Part shown: piece after piece, positions 38,883 to 51,047 of the stretch
Numbering within the stretch: position 1 is the first letter of the stretch
Layout: the number at the start of each line of letters is the position of its first letter
Made by a program: the position numbers and the translations under genes
The notes under the pieces: generated by a model
Seen by the model: the letters and a program-made list of their open reading frames with translations, nothing else
The model's database searches: none
Told to the model about the DNA's origin: nothing
Source: Stutzerimonas stutzeri
Lineage (GTDB): Bacteria; Pseudomonadota; Gammaproteobacteria; Pseudomonadales; Pseudomonadaceae
DNA: 64,000 bases
NCBI RefSeq assembly: GCF_024448715.1
Contig: NZ_JAMOHZ010000004.1
Span: forward strand, 434,001 to 498,000
Direction of reading: 5' to 3'

Positions 38883-39680
38883 TCAGACGCGGGCGGAAAG
38901 TTGGTCGGACAGTCTTACGAACGCTGCCAGATCCAGCTGTTCCGGACGCAGGCTGCCATCAACGTCGGCCGCGGCGATGGCGTCCGCATCCAGCAATCCC
39001 TTAAGCGTATTGCGCAGAGTCTTGCGGCGCTGGTTGAAGGCCTGGCGGACCACGTTTTCGAGCTGACGGTGGTCGCGCGCCGGGTGGGGCAATACTTCGT
39101 GGGGTACCAGGCGAACGATAGCCGACTCCACCTTGGGTGCTGGGTTGAACGCACCGGGGCCGACATTGAACAGGTGCTCGACGCGGCAGTGGTACTGCAC
39201 CATGATCGACAGCCGCCCCCAATCTCCGCCGCCGGGTTGCGCGGCGAGCCGCTCGACCACTTCCTTCTGCAGCATGAAATGCATGTCACGGATCAATCCG
39301 GCATGGTCGAGCAAATGAAAAATCAGTGGTGTGGAAATGTTGTACGGCAGGTTGCCGACGATGCGCAGGCTGCTTGGTTCCGAGCTCAACTGGGTGAAGT
39401 CAAACTTCAGTGCATCCCCCTGATTGAGCGCGAAATTCTCACGTTCGGCAAATTTCTGCCGAAGGATTGGAATGAGGTCCAAATCCAGTTCGACCACGTC
39501 TAGATGTGCGCCGCTGTCCAGCAAACCTTCGGTGAGAGCGCCCTGGCCTGGTCCAATTTCGACGATTCGTTCGCCCTGTTTGGCATGGATGGACCGCAGA
39601 ATGCGGTGTATCACTCCGGCATCATGAAGAAAGTTCTGGCCGAAGCGCTTGCGCGCGCGGTGTTGGTAATTCTCGGACAT
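38883..39680 (-). CDS. rsmA: 16S rRNA dimethyladenosine transferase
   Basis: Also called KsgA. It dimethylates two adjacent adenines near the 3-prime end of 16S rRNA. Start ATG 39680 gives 265 residues opening with MSENYQHRARKRFGQNFL. The SAM site (VEIGPGQGALTEGL) and the NLPYNIS catalytic motif are present. The frame stays open further upstream, but that part is a shadow. Confidence 0.97.
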   Translation of the reverse strand: MSENYQHRARKRFGQNFLHDAGVIHRILRSIHAKQGERIVEIGPGQGALTEGLLDSGAHLDVVELDLDLIPILRQKFAERENFALNQGDALKFDFTQLSSEPSSLRIVGNLPYNISTPLIFHLLDHAGLIRDMHFMLQKEVVERLAAQPGGGDWGRLSIMVQYHCRVEHLFNVGPGAFNPAPKVESAIVRLVPHEVLPHPARDHRQLENVVRQAFNQRRKTLRNTLKGLLDADAIAAADVDGSLRPEQLDLAAFVRLSDQLSARV

Positions 39681-39715
39681 GGACGGCAGCTCCAGGGGAG
39701 CAGCTTGAAGCGGGA

Positions 39716-39852
39716 AGCTTGAAGCTGAAAGCGAAAAGGTGCGCAGTTTAGCAGGCTGTAAGAAAAGGAAGACGATAACGGTGCGGGGGGCGTAAAGCAG
39801 GCCGCAGGAACGGGACTCAAACAAAAGTCTGAGTCGCTTTCAGCTTTCAGCT
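39716..39852. repeat. Long-range inverted repeat between pdxA and rsmA
   Basis: An 18-base arm at 39716-39733 is matched by a nearly perfect inverted arm at 39835-39852, one mismatch region apart, with about 100 bases between. Inside are a GACTCA/TGAGTC hairpin (39814-39819 with 39830-39835) and simple AGCTTGAAGC direct repeats. The second arm touches the pdxA stop. It may be a decayed dispersed repeat. Confidence 0.5.
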
Positions 39853-40838
39853 CAGCTCGGGCTGGTCATTTGATAAGCCGTTTCCAGCGCCACTTGCAGG
39901 CTGCCGGTATCGATTCGGCCGCTGCCCGCTAGGTCCAGCGCGGTGCCGTGGTCAACCGACGTACGCACAATGGGCAAACCCAGCGTGACATTGACCGCCG
40001 CGCCGAAGCCTTTGTATTTGAGGACCGGTAATCCCTGATCGTGATACATCGCCAGCACAGCGTCACAGTGATCGAGGTGCTTTGGCGTAAACAGTGTGTC
40101 GGCCGGCATCGGGCCAACCACATCAAGGCCTTCATCACGAAGAGACTTCAATGCCGGCTCGATGACTTCGATTTCTTCGCGGCCCAGGTGTCCGCCCTCA
40201 CCTGCGTGCGGATTGAGCCCGCACACCAGTATGCGAGGCCGGGAAATACCGAACTTGCCCACCAGATCGGAATGAAGAATACGTGCCACGCGCTGCAGGC
40301 GTTCGGTCGTGATGGCTGAGGAGACATCCTTGAGCGGCAGATGTGTTGTTACCAGTGCGACTCGCAAACCGTGCGTGGCAAGCATCATCACCACCTGCTC
40401 GGTGTTGGTTAGCTCAGCAAGAAACTCGGTATGACCTGAAAACGGGATACCCGCCTGGTTGATCACGCCTTTGTGCACCGGGGCGGTGATCATGCCAGCG
40501 AAGCTTCCATCGAGGCATCCGTGGCCGGCGCGAGTAAGCGTTTCCAGTACGTACCCGGCATTGGACGCATCGAGCTGCCCGGCCACAACCGGTGAACCCA
40601 GCGGCGTGTCCCAAACGTACAGACTGCCTGCTGGAGCGGGTTTATCGGGCCAGTTTTCCGGCGCTACGGTTGTTACGTGAATATCCAAGCCCAGTTCATC
40701 GGCGCGGGTGCTCAATAGGTCGGCACTGGCAATGGCGATCAATGGATGAGGATGACTGTTGCGAGCAAGCAACAGGCACAGGTCGGGACCGATACCGGCG
40801 GGTTCGCCGGGAGTTAGGGCGAAGCGTTTGGCGGTCAT
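39852..40838 (-). CDS. pdxA: 4-hydroxythreonine-4-phosphate dehydrogenase
   Basis: NAD-dependent enzyme of vitamin B6 (pyridoxal phosphate) synthesis. Start ATG 40838 gives 328 residues, the same length as the P. aeruginosa protein as I recall. The opening [13 protein letters not shown] is characteristic, and the metal-binding histidines lie in the GHTEFLA and MYHDQG stretches. A strong terminator sits about 24 bases before the start, so expression may depend on read-through or a very short leader. Confidence 0.96.
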   Translation of the reverse strand: MTAKRFALTPGEPAGIGPDLCLLLARNSHPHPLIAIASADLLSTRADELGLDIHVTTVAPENWPDKPAPAGSLYVWDTPLGSPVVAGQLDASNAGYVLETLTRAGHGCLDGSFAGMITAPVHKGVINQAGIPFSGHTEFLAELTNTEQVVMMLATHGLRVALVTTHLPLKDVSSAITTERLQRVARILHSDLVGKFGISRPRILVCGLNPHAGEGGHLGREEIEVIEPALKSLRDEGLDVVGPMPADTLFTPKHLDHCDAVLAMYHDQGLPVLKYKGFGAAVNVTLGLPIVRTSVDHGTALDLAGSGRIDTGSLQVALETAYQMTSPS

Positions 40839-40861
40839 GTCTATCAGTCGTCTGGATGGTG

Positions 40862-40895
40862 AAAAAAGAAACGGGCCGGCCGTATGGCCGGCCCG
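40862..40895 (-). terminator. Strong intrinsic terminator between surA and pdxA
   Basis: A perfect 10-bp stem CGGGCCGGCC/GGCCGGCCCG (40872-40881 with 40886-40895), loop GTAT, followed on the minus strand by TTTCTTTTTTC. It lies inside what is otherwise an lptD-surA-pdxA-rsmA operon. Confidence 0.85.
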
Positions 40896-40936
40896 CAGAG
40901 GCGATGCATGGTTTAAGGCCAATTCGGCCGCCGATG

Positions 40937-42247
40937 TCAGATCTTAATTTCGACGTATGCCTCGTCGCGTATCTGGCGCAGCCAGGCTTGCAATTCTTCG
41001 TCGTACTTGCGGTTGCGCAACAGGGTCAGCGCCTGCTGCTCACGGAATTCCTGGCTAGTGTCAGTGGCGCGACGCCCCAGCACTTCAAGGATATGCCAGC
41101 CATATGGAGTTTTGAAGGCTTCGGACAGCTGGCCGCTGGGCGTATTGGCCATGACTTCGCGGAATTCCGGTACCAATGAGCTTGGGTCGATCCAGTCCAG
41201 GTCGCCGCCGTTGAGCGCCGAACCGGGGTCTTCGGAGAAATTCTTTGCCAATTCGGCAAAGCTTTCACCAGCCAGAATACGGTCACGCAGACGCTGGACG
41301 AGTCGGCGGCTTTCTTCTTCGCTGCGGATCTGGCTCGGCTTGATCAGAATGTGGCGAACATGGATCTCGTCGCGCACCTGAGTATTGCCGCCGCGCTTGT
41401 CCAATACCTTGAGCATGATGAATCCTGGAGGGGTACGCACCGGCTGAGTGACGTCGCCTACTGCCATGTCTCGAACTTCAGTGTCGAATGGTGGCGGCAG
41501 CTGAGCCGCCTTGCGCCAACCCATATCGCCACCTTCCAGTGCGTTTTCACTGGCTGAGCGTGACACTGCCAGCCTGGCGAAGTCTGCACCGTCCTGGATC
41601 TGTTTGTAGGTGTCCATTGCGGTCTGTTCTGCCGCTTGAATGGCCGCCGAGTCGGCCGATTCCGGCACCGGAATCAGGATATTCGCCAGACGATACTCTT
41701 CGGACAGCTGCAACTTGCCGAGATCGGAGGCGAGGAAGTTTTCGACTTCCTGGTTCGACACTTGGACGCGCTCGGCGATACGGCGCTGACGCACGCGGCT
41801 GATGACCATTTCGCGGCGTATCTGCTCGCGCGCGGTCTCCAGGCTCAGACCATCGCGCTCCAGTGCACCGCGAAACTGGTCCAAGGTCATATTGTTGCGC
41901 TGGGCGATAGTGCCCATGGCTTGATTGAGTTCTTCGTCAGAGATGCGAATGCCGGAACGCTCACCGATCTGTAGTTGCAGATTTTCAGTGATCAACCGCT
42001 CCAGTACCTGCTGTTGCATCACCTCGGTTGGCGGCATTTCCGCACCGCGTTTCTCAATGGTCTGCTGGACCTCCCGCATACGCTGATCCAACTGGCTCTG
42101 CATGATCACGTCGTTATCAACGATGGCGACGATGCGGTCGAGCTGACGGACTTCGGCCGAAACCGGTGCGGCGAGCGCTGCGCTGCTCACTAGCAGGGCG
42201 CCCAACAGCGGGCGCAGGTAATCAGAAAGCTTGGTCTTCACGTTCAC
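40937..42247 (-). CDS. surA: Periplasmic chaperone / peptidyl-prolyl isomerase SurA
   Basis: Helps fold outer membrane proteins including LptD. The 436-residue protein has a signal peptide (cut near APVSAE), an N-terminal chaperone domain and two parvulin domains of about 95 residues in its second half. The start is GTG 42247 with AAGG upstream; GTG 42241 would give MKTKLSDY and is also possible. It overlaps the end of lptD, its main client, by 26 bases. Confidence 0.95.
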   Translation of the reverse strand: MNVKTKLSDYLRPLLGALLVSSAALAAPVSAEVRQLDRIVAIVDNDVIMQSQLDQRMREVQQTIEKRGAEMPPTEVMQQQVLERLITENLQLQIGERSGIRISDEELNQAMGTIAQRNNMTLDQFRGALERDGLSLETAREQIRREMVISRVRQRRIAERVQVSNQEVENFLASDLGKLQLSEEYRLANILIPVPESADSAAIQAAEQTAMDTYKQIQDGADFARLAVSRSASENALEGGDMGWRKAAQLPPPFDTEVRDMAVGDVTQPVRTPPGFIMLKVLDKRGGNTQVRDEIHVRHILIKPSQIRSEEESRRLVQRLRDRILAGESFAELAKNFSEDPGSALNGGDLDWIDPSSLVPEFREVMANTPSGQLSEAFKTPYGWHILEVLGRRATDTSQEFREQQALTLLRNRKYDEELQAWLRQIRDEAYVEIKI

Positions 42248-44987
42248 GGTAACCTTGTATGCCTTCGTCGAGGAATGTCTCGGTGGAGCTGCCGAACACG
42301 CCGCCGAGTCCCTTGAGGACGATTTGCAGGAAGATGCCATTGTCTGGCTCATCGTTCTGCGATGGGTTGAGACTGGTTTCGTCGTAGTCGATCCAGTAAC
42401 GGTTGATCAGGCGCAGCTTCCAGCAGCAGCTGTCGTACTCGAAGCCGCCGAAGGCTTCCAGTGTACGGTTGCGGCTGTAATCGTGCTGCCAGCGTGCGAT
42501 CAGGCTCCACTGCGGCAGGATCGGCCAGATGGTGGAGATGTCGTGCTGGTTGATTTTGTAGTAATCCTCGATGTACTCGGGAGTGCCCGGCGTGCCGTAG
42601 TCGCCGCCGTAAGTCCACTGGCCGGTCGCCTGATCGAAGCGGACGGTATCGTTGCGATAGCGATAGCCGATGTTGACGATCTTTCTCGGGTTGTCTGCCG
42701 GCTGGTAGTGGAACATCGCACTACCGGAGCGGGTACGGCCTTCATCCGGATCCCAGTTGAAGGTCGAAGTGAAGCGCCAATCGCGGTTGTAGCGGTACAT
42801 ATATTCGAGGGCGTAAGGCGATACGTCCGACGTGGAGCCCGGACGATCTTCGAGATTCGGCAGCTGTACTTCACGATCACGGAAGTAGAAAGCTTGCCCG
42901 ATGCTGAAGCGCTTTCGCTCGAGCCCGTTCGGCTCGATCCAACGATTGGTCACGCCCAGCGACACCTGGTTGGCATCGCCGATACGGTCCTTGCCGGAAA
43001 AACGGTTTTCGCGCCAGAGCGACGAGTAGCTGAAGGTGCTCTCGCCAGTATCGAATATCGGAATGTCGTCCTGATCTTCTTCCGGTACGTAGAGATAGAA
43101 CAGCCGCGGTTCGAGGGTTTGGCGGTAGTCCTTACCGAACCATTGAGTGTCGCGATCGAAATAGAGACCGCTGTCGACGCTGAAGATCGGAACGCTGCGG
43201 TCCGGGGAATCGTTGAAATCGTCGCCGACGCCGCCGGTGCCGAACTTGCCTTGGTTGTCCAGCGTCAGATCGTATTTGGTGTAGGCGTACTTCAATGATG
43301 GTTTGACGAAGCCCCAACTCCAATTCAGCGGCAGGCTGACGCCTGGCTCCAGATGAAGGCGCTCGCCTTCCGCGCGGGTAAGACCCGTCAGGCGGTCGTC
43401 ATACCAGCGCTGGTCGATACCGTCTTCGTTCTGAAAGAATCCGTCACGCAGGCTGCGCTGGAAGCTGACGAACTCGGTGCCGTAGGCAAACCGCAGACCG
43501 CCCGGCTGAAACGGCAGCGCCCCGTTCAGCGTCAGCTGTGGCAGGCGCTCGTAGGGCGTGATATCGGCGATAGTGGCGCGTTCGTAGGCGTGCACGTTCA
43601 ACCGCGCGGTGTAACTGTCGCCGCGATAGCTAAGCGTGCCGCGCTGATCGAGATGGTCTGGCTGATCGATGCCCAGCTGGGTATCCAGATCCTGGAAGTA
43701 GTAAGGGTCGCTGATGTCGGTGTAGTCGGCTTCAGCCAGCAGGCGTGAATCCAGCCCGGTCCGGTGCTGCCAGCTGTACATCCAGCGCTGGTCTTCATAT
43801 TCCGATTGCAGCTCGCGATCGTCGTTGCTGTCGTCAAGGTAGCCCGCGCTGACCTGACCTTCGCTACGCCGGGTCAGGTAACGGAAGTCGCCTTCGAGCA
43901 GCAGGCCGCGATCGGTCATGTAATTCGGGTAGAGCGTGGCGTCGAAATTCGGAGCCAGGTTGAAGTAGTACGGCGTGACCAGCGATAACCCGGTGTCGCT
44001 GGACGAGCTGATGCTGGGCGCAAGGAAGCCGGACTGGCGGCGATCATCAATCGGGAAATGAATATAGGGCGTGTAGAACACCGGAATGTCCTTGACCCGC
44101 AGCGTCACGTTGGTCGCCGAGCCGAAACCGGTAGCGGGATTCAGGGTGACGTTGTTGCCTTTCAGATGCCAGCTGTTCTCGCCCGGCTCGCAGCTGGTGT
44201 ACGTCCCGTCCTTGAGGCGAATGATGGCGTTTTCCGTGCGCTTGGCATACAGCGCGCTGCCGCGGACCTTGCCTTCGTGGATCACGTATTCGGCGTTCTC
44301 GACTTGGGCTTCACCGGTATCGAGGAAGAGTTCGGCGCGATCGCCGACCATCAGCGCGCCGCGATCACGCAGACGGACGTTGCCCTTCAGTTCGCCACGA
44401 TTTTCCAGCTGATACAGACTCGCCTCGTCGGCTTCGGCCTGGATGCTGCCCTGACGCAGCACCACATCGCCCGCCAGCGTGGCGACTTCCTGCTGCTGTT
44501 CGTAGCGGGTGGCTTTTGCCGAAACATAGGTCGGTGCTTCGCTCATCGGCGTATTGTCGAACTGACCCGGACGGCTCGGCTCGACATAGGTGCCGGCACA
44601 ATAGGGACCCGTTTCGGCCAGTTGTGCATTGGTGAGTTGGTTGCGCGGCACCCAATCGAGATGGCTATAGTCAGCGCTGCGCGAGGCGAGGGCACGGCCT
44701 TTGCTCTCGGTAACCAACGTGGTGGTAGCTGCCTGGCGTTCGGCTTTGCTCGCGCGCGGTTTCGCCGAGGTGCTGCCGCTCTCGGCGGCGCTGCCACGGT
44801 GCACCGGACGGGGCAGGGCGGAACTATCGATGTCGGAGGCGCAATCCCAACTGCCACCGGCGCCTGGCTGGCAAGCGAATTGTTCGGCTGCGATAACAAG
44901 AGGAGTCGCTACAGGTTGCAATGCGAGCAAGCCGCCGGTAACCAGTAGGGGGAATTTTTTACGAAACGCGGGATATTTGACTGCCAT
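42222..44987 (-). CDS. lptD: LPS assembly protein LptD
   Basis: An outer membrane beta-barrel that inserts LPS with LptE. The 921-residue protein starts at ATG 44987; the first residues ([18 protein letters not shown]) agree with the P. aeruginosa N-terminus, and longer frames to 45020 and 45080 lack support. A signal peptide ends near VIAAEQ. A periplasmic OstA domain covers about residues 145-290, and the barrel fills the rest. Confidence 0.96.
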   Translation of the reverse strand: MAVKYPAFRKKFPLLVTGGLLALQPVATPLVIAAEQFACQPGAGGSWDCASDIDSSALPRPVHRGSAAESGSTSAKPRASKAERQAATTTLVTESKGRALASRSADYSHLDWVPRNQLTNAQLAETGPYCAGTYVEPSRPGQFDNTPMSEAPTYVSAKATRYEQQQEVATLAGDVVLRQGSIQAEADEASLYQLENRGELKGNVRLRDRGALMVGDRAELFLDTGEAQVENAEYVIHEGKVRGSALYAKRTENAIIRLKDGTYTSCEPGENSWHLKGNNVTLNPATGFGSATNVTLRVKDIPVFYTPYIHFPIDDRRQSGFLAPSISSSSDTGLSLVTPYYFNLAPNFDATLYPNYMTDRGLLLEGDFRYLTRRSEGQVSAGYLDDSNDDRELQSEYEDQRWMYSWQHRTGLDSRLLAEADYTDISDPYYFQDLDTQLGIDQPDHLDQRGTLSYRGDSYTARLNVHAYERATIADITPYERLPQLTLNGALPFQPGGLRFAYGTEFVSFQRSLRDGFFQNEDGIDQRWYDDRLTGLTRAEGERLHLEPGVSLPLNWSWGFVKPSLKYAYTKYDLTLDNQGKFGTGGVGDDFNDSPDRSVPIFSVDSGLYFDRDTQWFGKDYRQTLEPRLFYLYVPEEDQDDIPIFDTGESTFSYSSLWRENRFSGKDRIGDANQVSLGVTNRWIEPNGLERKRFSIGQAFYFRDREVQLPNLEDRPGSTSDVSPYALEYMYRYNRDWRFTSTFNWDPDEGRTRSGSAMFHYQPADNPRKIVNIGYRYRNDTVRFDQATGQWTYGGDYGTPGTPEYIEDYYKINQHDISTIWPILPQWSLIARWQHDYSRNRTLEAFGGFEYDSCCWKLRLINRYWIDYDETSLNPSQNDEPDNGIFLQIVLKGLGGVFGSSTETFLDEGIQGYREREDQAF

Positions 44988-45117
44988 CTTGTTTTTTGGT
45001 CCGTGCTTGCGGCGAGCCATCGGCCGGGCTGGGCCGCACGCCTCTCGATGGTCTGAAAAAGATGCTGGATAATAAAGCATGACCCGCCTATCGGCTAGCG
45101 CCGTGGAGAGCCCTGAT

Positions 45118-46808
<1,691 letters not shown>

Positions 46809-47579
46809 ATGTTCTGGCCCATTACGCTGTTGGGCGCGCTGGCTGGCTGGTGGCTGGCGAGCATTCCGGGGGCGCTGCTCGGCGCCTTGCTCGGGCAGGT
46901 ACTCGATCGCCGGCTCGGACTCGATTCCTGGGCGAGCCTGCGTCACCGCCTTGGTGGCGGCAAGCCGGCAATACACGGATACGAATTGCTTTTCTTTCTC
47001 CTTGGACGCTTGGCCAAAAGCAGCGGCCGAATCAGCGAAGCGCATATCCAGGCCGCTCGTAGTGAGATGCGTCGACTACAGTTGGCGTCAACGGCCCAGC
47101 GTGCGGCCATCGATGCGTTCTATCGTGGCAAATCCAGTGGCGACGGCTTGCGCGAGCCGCTGCAGCGTTTACGGGGTCGGCACGACGAAGCCAAGGCCGT
47201 ACTTCAGGCCTGTTGGCGAATGGCACGGGCGAAGGGTCAGATCGATGCTCGCGAGCACGAGCTGATCATGCTTTGGGGAAAGTGGATGGGCTGGGATTCG
47301 GCGGCCATCGCGGCGTTGGATCAGAGTGGCGGACAACGTCAAGGCGCGCCGAGCAACCTAGGGGGCGCTTATGAACAGGCGTTGCGTTTGCTAGGTGTGC
47401 GCGCCGACAGCGAGCCGCAGGTAATCAAGCGAGCCTATCGCCGTCTGCTCAGTAAGCATCATCCCGACAAACAGGCCGGCGCCGGGGCAACGCCATTACA
47501 GGTCCGCGAGGCTACCGAGCGCACCCGTGAATTGCACAACGCTTACGCCTTGATTCGTGAGCGCAAGGGCTTTCGTTAG
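46809..47579 (+). CDS. djlA: Co-chaperone DjlA
   Basis: A membrane-anchored DnaJ-like protein of 256 residues. A glycine-containing transmembrane segment lies at about 3-30, a TerB-like helical domain in the middle, and a C-terminal J-domain with the HPD motif (SKHHPDKQ) near residue 221. It stimulates DnaK and in E. coli affects capsule regulation. It begins right after the murU stop. Confidence 0.93.
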   Translation: MFWPITLLGALAGWWLASIPGALLGALLGQVLDRRLGLDSWASLRHRLGGGKPAIHGYELLFFLLGRLAKSSGRISEAHIQAARSEMRRLQLASTAQRAAIDAFYRGKSSGDGLREPLQRLRGRHDEAKAVLQACWRMARAKGQIDAREHELIMLWGKWMGWDSAAIAALDQSGGQRQGAPSNLGGAYEQALRLLGVRADSEPQVIKRAYRRLLSKHHPDKQAGAGATPLQVREATERTRELHNAYALIRERKGFR

Positions 47580-47608
47580 TGCTGTCCCCGAGCGGAGCAG
47601 GCGAAACG

Positions 47609-48628
47609 CTACCGCTTCCTGTCCAGCCAGCCACGTACCCGTCGCACGAGCTGTTCCTGTTCGGCCTTTCGGTTACCGAACAGCGGCTGCAACCCCACCT
47701 GTTCATAAGCCGGATGCTTGATACGACGACTCGCATTCAACCGCTCGCGGGCCGCCGAGAGGTTGCCGGTGTTGTCCTTGTAATAGAAGTCGCCGGTGGC
47801 CAACTTGAGCGCTGTAACCAGATCTGCGAGCGCTTCGTCCTGCCCCTCTGGCTGATGCGGCTGGATCAATAGCAGATGCGCCACATCGTCTGGCGCCAAC
47901 TGCTGGAGATAGCGCGCAGCCCAATAACCGCCTGTGCCTTGTCCGAGAAGGACTATTTTCCTCGGCTGCTTGGAGCGGGCGAAGGTCAGGGCAGCATCGA
48001 GGCGTTCGGCTATCTGGTCGGCATGGCTGAGCTCGGTAACTTCTGGCTCGGGTGAATCTTGCGCCTCGGGTTCATCAAGTGGTGGCTCGCTCGGCGTGGT
48101 GGCCGTTTCTTCCGGCAGGTAGCCCGCCTCGTTGGGTGCGTTTTCTTCCTCCGCCACCTCCGGCACCGTTTCGGGTTGTTCGGGTTCTTCTTTCAACGGC
48201 TCATCTGGGTGTGTGGTGTCAGCAGGCGTGATCTGCGGCGCGTCCGGCAGGCTGAGGCTCAAAGTGTGCCAGCCATGATCGGGCAGACTTCTGCGCAGCG
48301 GGCCGATACCGCGTGGCCAATCCGCACTCTCACCGTTCCCCGGCAGCAAAATCACTAGTCCTTTGGGTGCGCCGACATTCGCTGGCCGCCATAGCGCCAA
48401 AAATTCATCCTCACCTGCCGACAAGCTGACAATTTCGCTGGCTGGCAGCTGCCGCTTCAGATCGGCCGCCATGGCTTCGCTGCGCGACAGTAACTTCGGA
48501 CGTTCGATTGGTGTTGTGGCCGGCGTGGTTTCCGGCGTGACAGGTTCGTCTGCAGCGCTGCTGCCTGACGCCAACACGATCGCGGACACGAAAACTAGAA
48601 GCCGCAGTGGTTCGAGAAAACGAGGCAT
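47609..48628 (-). CDS. DUF3530 family exported alpha/beta hydrolase-like protein
   Basis: A 339-residue exported protein; the signal peptide ends near SGSSAAD. It resembles the DUF3530 alpha/beta hydrolase family. A low-complexity insert rich in Glu and Pro spans about residues 132-200. After it comes GQGTGGYW (229-236), which has the shape of a nucleophile elbow but no serine at the catalytic place, so ordinary esterase activity is doubtful. It is convergent with djlA. No function is assigned. Confidence 0.8.
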   Translation of the reverse strand: MPRFLEPLRLLVFVSAIVLASGSSAADEPVTPETTPATTPIERPKLLSRSEAMAADLKRQLPASEIVSLSAGEDEFLALWRPANVGAPKGLVILLPGNGESADWPRGIGPLRRSLPDHGWHTLSLSLPDAPQITPADTTHPDEPLKEEPEQPETVPEVAEEENAPNEAGYLPEETATTPSEPPLDEPEAQDSPEPEVTELSHADQIAERLDAALTFARSKQPRKIVLLGQGTGGYWAARYLQQLAPDDVAHLLLIQPHQPEGQDEALADLVTALKLATGDFYYKDNTGNLSAARERLNASRRIKHPAYEQVGLQPLFGNRKAEQEQLVRRVRGWLDRKR

Positions 48629-48988
48629 TAGGCTCCCTGTGATATGTCGTGCAACTGGTAACGGACCACGCTGGCACTCATCCGAATACTTTCGGCGTCA
48701 CGGCTGGCTTCGAGAGGCTTATGTTGGCATTTCTAACTGCCTGGTCGCTGTCTGTTAGTGCCTGTTTCATGGCCTCACGCGTTGGCCTTGCCAAAATTGA
48801 CCCGTTAGCTTGCCCGCCACCGGCCCGGATCGGGCAGCATCGCAAATTTGGCGTGCAAAATAATGCACAGAGTTCTACTGTTATCCGAACGCCCGGATGG
48901 TGCGGCAGTCGATCATCGTATGCTGCCGCGCTTGCTCCCTGACGTCCATTCCGACCCGCGCCGACGATGAGCGGCTACTGAGGAGCTT
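48629..48988. other. 360-base gene-free stretch before gabT
   Basis: No convincing gene. A 97-codon open frame at 48649-48942 has no signs of a real protein and no ribosome site. An interrupted palindrome GTGCA-N6-TGCAC lies at 48853-48868 and could be an operator for gabT. In PAO1, as I recall, genes for a GABA/aminovalerate sensor and transporter occupy this position; none is present here. Confidence 0.6.
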
Positions 48989-50269
48989 ATGAGTAAGACC
49001 AACGAATCCCTAATGCAACGCCGTGTCGCCGCCGTTCCCCGTGGCGTCGGTCAGATCCATCCAATCTTTGCCGACCACGCGACGAACTGCAGCGTCGTCG
49101 ACGTCGAAGGTCGCGAATTCATCGACTTCGCCGGTGGCATCGCTGTGCTGAATACTGGCCACCTGCATCCGAAAATCATCAAGGCGGTAGAGACGCAGCT
49201 GCACAAGCTGACCCACACCTGCTTCCAGGTTCTGGCTTACGAACCCTACGTCGAGCTGTGCGAAAAGATCAACTCGCGAGTACCGGGTAATTTTGCAAAG
49301 AAAACGCTGCTGGTCACCACCGGTTCCGAAGCGGTGGAGAACGCGGTGAAGATCGCTCGTGCCGCCACCGGTCGCGCCGGCGTGATCGCCTTCACCGGTG
49401 CTTATCACGGCCGCACCATGATGACGCTCGGCCTCACCGGCAAGGTCGCGCCTTATTCGTCGGGCATGGGCTTGATGCCGGGGGGCATCTTCCGCGCGCT
49501 GTATCCCTGCTCAATTCATGGCGTCGGCGTCGACGAGTCAATCGAGAGCATTGAGCGCATCTTCAAGAACGACGCCGAGCCGCGCGACATCGCGGCGATC
49601 ATCATCGAGCCGGTGCAGGGCGAAGGCGGTTTCAACGTCGCGCCGAAGGAATTCATGGTCCGCCTGCGCGCGCTGTGCGACCAGCACGGCATCCTGCTGA
49701 TTGCCGATGAGGTACAGACGGGGGCAGGGCGCACCGGCACCTTCTTCGCCATGGAGCAGATGGGCGTGGCTGCCGATCTGACTACTTTCGCCAAGTCCGT
49801 CGGCGGTGGGTTCCCGATTGCCGGTGTGTGCGGCAAGGCTGAAGTGATGGACGCCATTGCTCCGGGTGGCCTGGGCGGCACCTATGCGGGTAATCCGCTG
49901 TCCTGTGCCGCTGCGCTGGCGGTCATGGAGATCTTCGAAGAAGAGAGGCTGCTCGATCGCTGCAAGACCGTGGCCCAGAAGCTCACGGCTGGCCTCGAGG
50001 CTATGCAGGCGCGGCACAAGGAAATCGGCGAGGTGCGCGGGCTCGGTGCGATGGTTGCCATCGAACTGTTCGACGAGGGCGATCATGCACGCCCAGCTGC
50101 GGCGTTGACCTCGCAGATCGTTGTACGGGCGCGGGAGAAGGGGCTGATCCTGTTGTCCTGCGGAACCTACTCCAACGTGCTGCGAGTGCTGGTGCCGCTG
50201 ACTGTTGAAGACGACCTGCTCGATCGTGGCCTGGCGATCATCGGCGAGTGCTTCGACGAGCTCACCTGA
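48989..50269 (+). CDS. gabT: 4-aminobutyrate aminotransferase
   Basis: A PLP-dependent class III aminotransferase of 426 residues that converts GABA and 2-oxoglutarate to succinate semialdehyde and glutamate. The PLP lysine is K269 ([11 protein letters not shown]) and the PLP-ring Asp is D240 ([11 protein letters not shown]). GAGG precedes the start. It is not next to gabD here. 5-aminovalerate is a possible second substrate. Confidence 0.92.
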   Translation: MSKTNESLMQRRVAAVPRGVGQIHPIFADHATNCSVVDVEGREFIDFAGGIAVLNTGHLHPKIIKAVETQLHKLTHTCFQVLAYEPYVELCEKINSRVPGNFAKKTLLVTTGSEAVENAVKIARAATGRAGVIAFTGAYHGRTMMTLGLTGKVAPYSSGMGLMPGGIFRALYPCSIHGVGVDESIESIERIFKNDAEPRDIAAIIIEPVQGEGGFNVAPKEFMVRLRALCDQHGILLIADEVQTGAGRTGTFFAMEQMGVAADLTTFAKSVGGGFPIAGVCGKAEVMDAIAPGGLGGTYAGNPLSCAAALAVMEIFEEERLLDRCKTVAQKLTAGLEAMQARHKEIGEVRGLGAMVAIELFDEGDHARPAAALTSQIVVRAREKGLILLSCGTYSNVLRVLVPLTVEDDLLDRGLAIIGECFDELT

Positions 50270-50332
50270 TCCGCCCGTGCGCGCCGGCATTCACAGCGGA
50301 TGTCAGACGCGCCGCAATGCTGGCCCCTCGGG

Positions 50333-50338
50333 TACAAT
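50333..50338 (+). promoter_or_regulatory. Candidate -10 box of rpe
   Basis: TACAAT 35 bases before the rpe start. No clear -35 box is seen at the expected distance, so this is a tentative call. Confidence 0.35.
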
Positions 50339-50372
50339 GCGCGGCATTCCGCCCGCGCTACCCGAGGTCGTC

Positions 50373-51047
50373 ATGCAGCCGTTCGCCATCGCCCCCTCCA
50401 TTCTTTCTGCCAATTTCGCCCGTCTGGGTGAGGAAGTGGACAACGTGCTCGCCGCCGGTGCGGACATCGTCCATTTCGATGTGATGGACAACCACTACGT
50501 ACCCAACCTGACTATCGGCCCGATGGTCTGCTCGGCGTTGCGCAAGCACGGCGTCACCGCACCCATCGACGTGCACCTGATGGTCAAGCCGGTGGACCGC
50601 ATGATCGGCGACTTCCTCGAAGCAGGCGCCAGCTACATCACCTTTCACCCAGAAGCCTCCGAGCACATCGACCGCTCGTTGCAGTTGATCAAGGACGGCG
50701 GCGCCAAGGCCGGCCTGGTGTTCAATCCGGCGACGCCGCTGGACGTGCTGAAGTACGTCATGGATAAGGTCGATATGATCCTGCTGATGAGCGTCAACCC
50801 CGGCTTCGGCGGGCAGAAGTTCATCCCCGGCACGCTGGACAAGTTGCGCGAAGCACGTGCGCTGATCAATGCCAGCGGCCGGGAGATTCGTCTGGAGATC
50901 GACGGCGGCGTCAATCCCAAGAACATCCGCGAGATTGCCGCAGCGGGCGCTGATACCTTCGTGGCGGGCTCTGCGATCTTCAACCAGCCGGATTACAAGG
51001 CGGTGATCGACCAGATGCGTGCCGAACTGGCGCTGGCCCGCCCATGA
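50373..51047 (+). CDS. rpe: Ribulose-phosphate 3-epimerase
   Basis: Interconverts ribulose- and xylulose-5-phosphate in the pentose phosphate pathway. Start ATG 50373 gives a 224-residue TIM barrel opening [21 protein letters not shown]. The active-site stretches [12 protein letters not shown] and [11 protein letters not shown] are present. It overlaps gph by 4 bases, and trpE follows: the rpe-gph-trp order common in proteobacteria. Confidence 0.97.
   Translation: MQPFAIAPSILSANFARLGEEVDNVLAAGADIVHFDVMDNHYVPNLTIGPMVCSALRKHGVTAPIDVHLMVKPVDRMIGDFLEAGASYITFHPEASEHIDRSLQLIKDGGAKAGLVFNPATPLDVLKYVMDKVDMILLMSVNPGFGGQKFIPGTLDKLREARALINASGREIRLEIDGGVNPKNIREIAAAGADTFVAGSAIFNQPDYKAVIDQMRAELALARP

Noticed and set aside
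48853-48868. Sigma-54 promoter for gabT around TTGGCGTGCAAAATAATGCA
   Set aside because: The distance between the GG and GC elements is 13 bases instead of 10.
48649-48942. 97-codon open frame in the gabT upstream gap
   Set aside because: No ribosome site, no domain and atypical composition; kept as non-coding.
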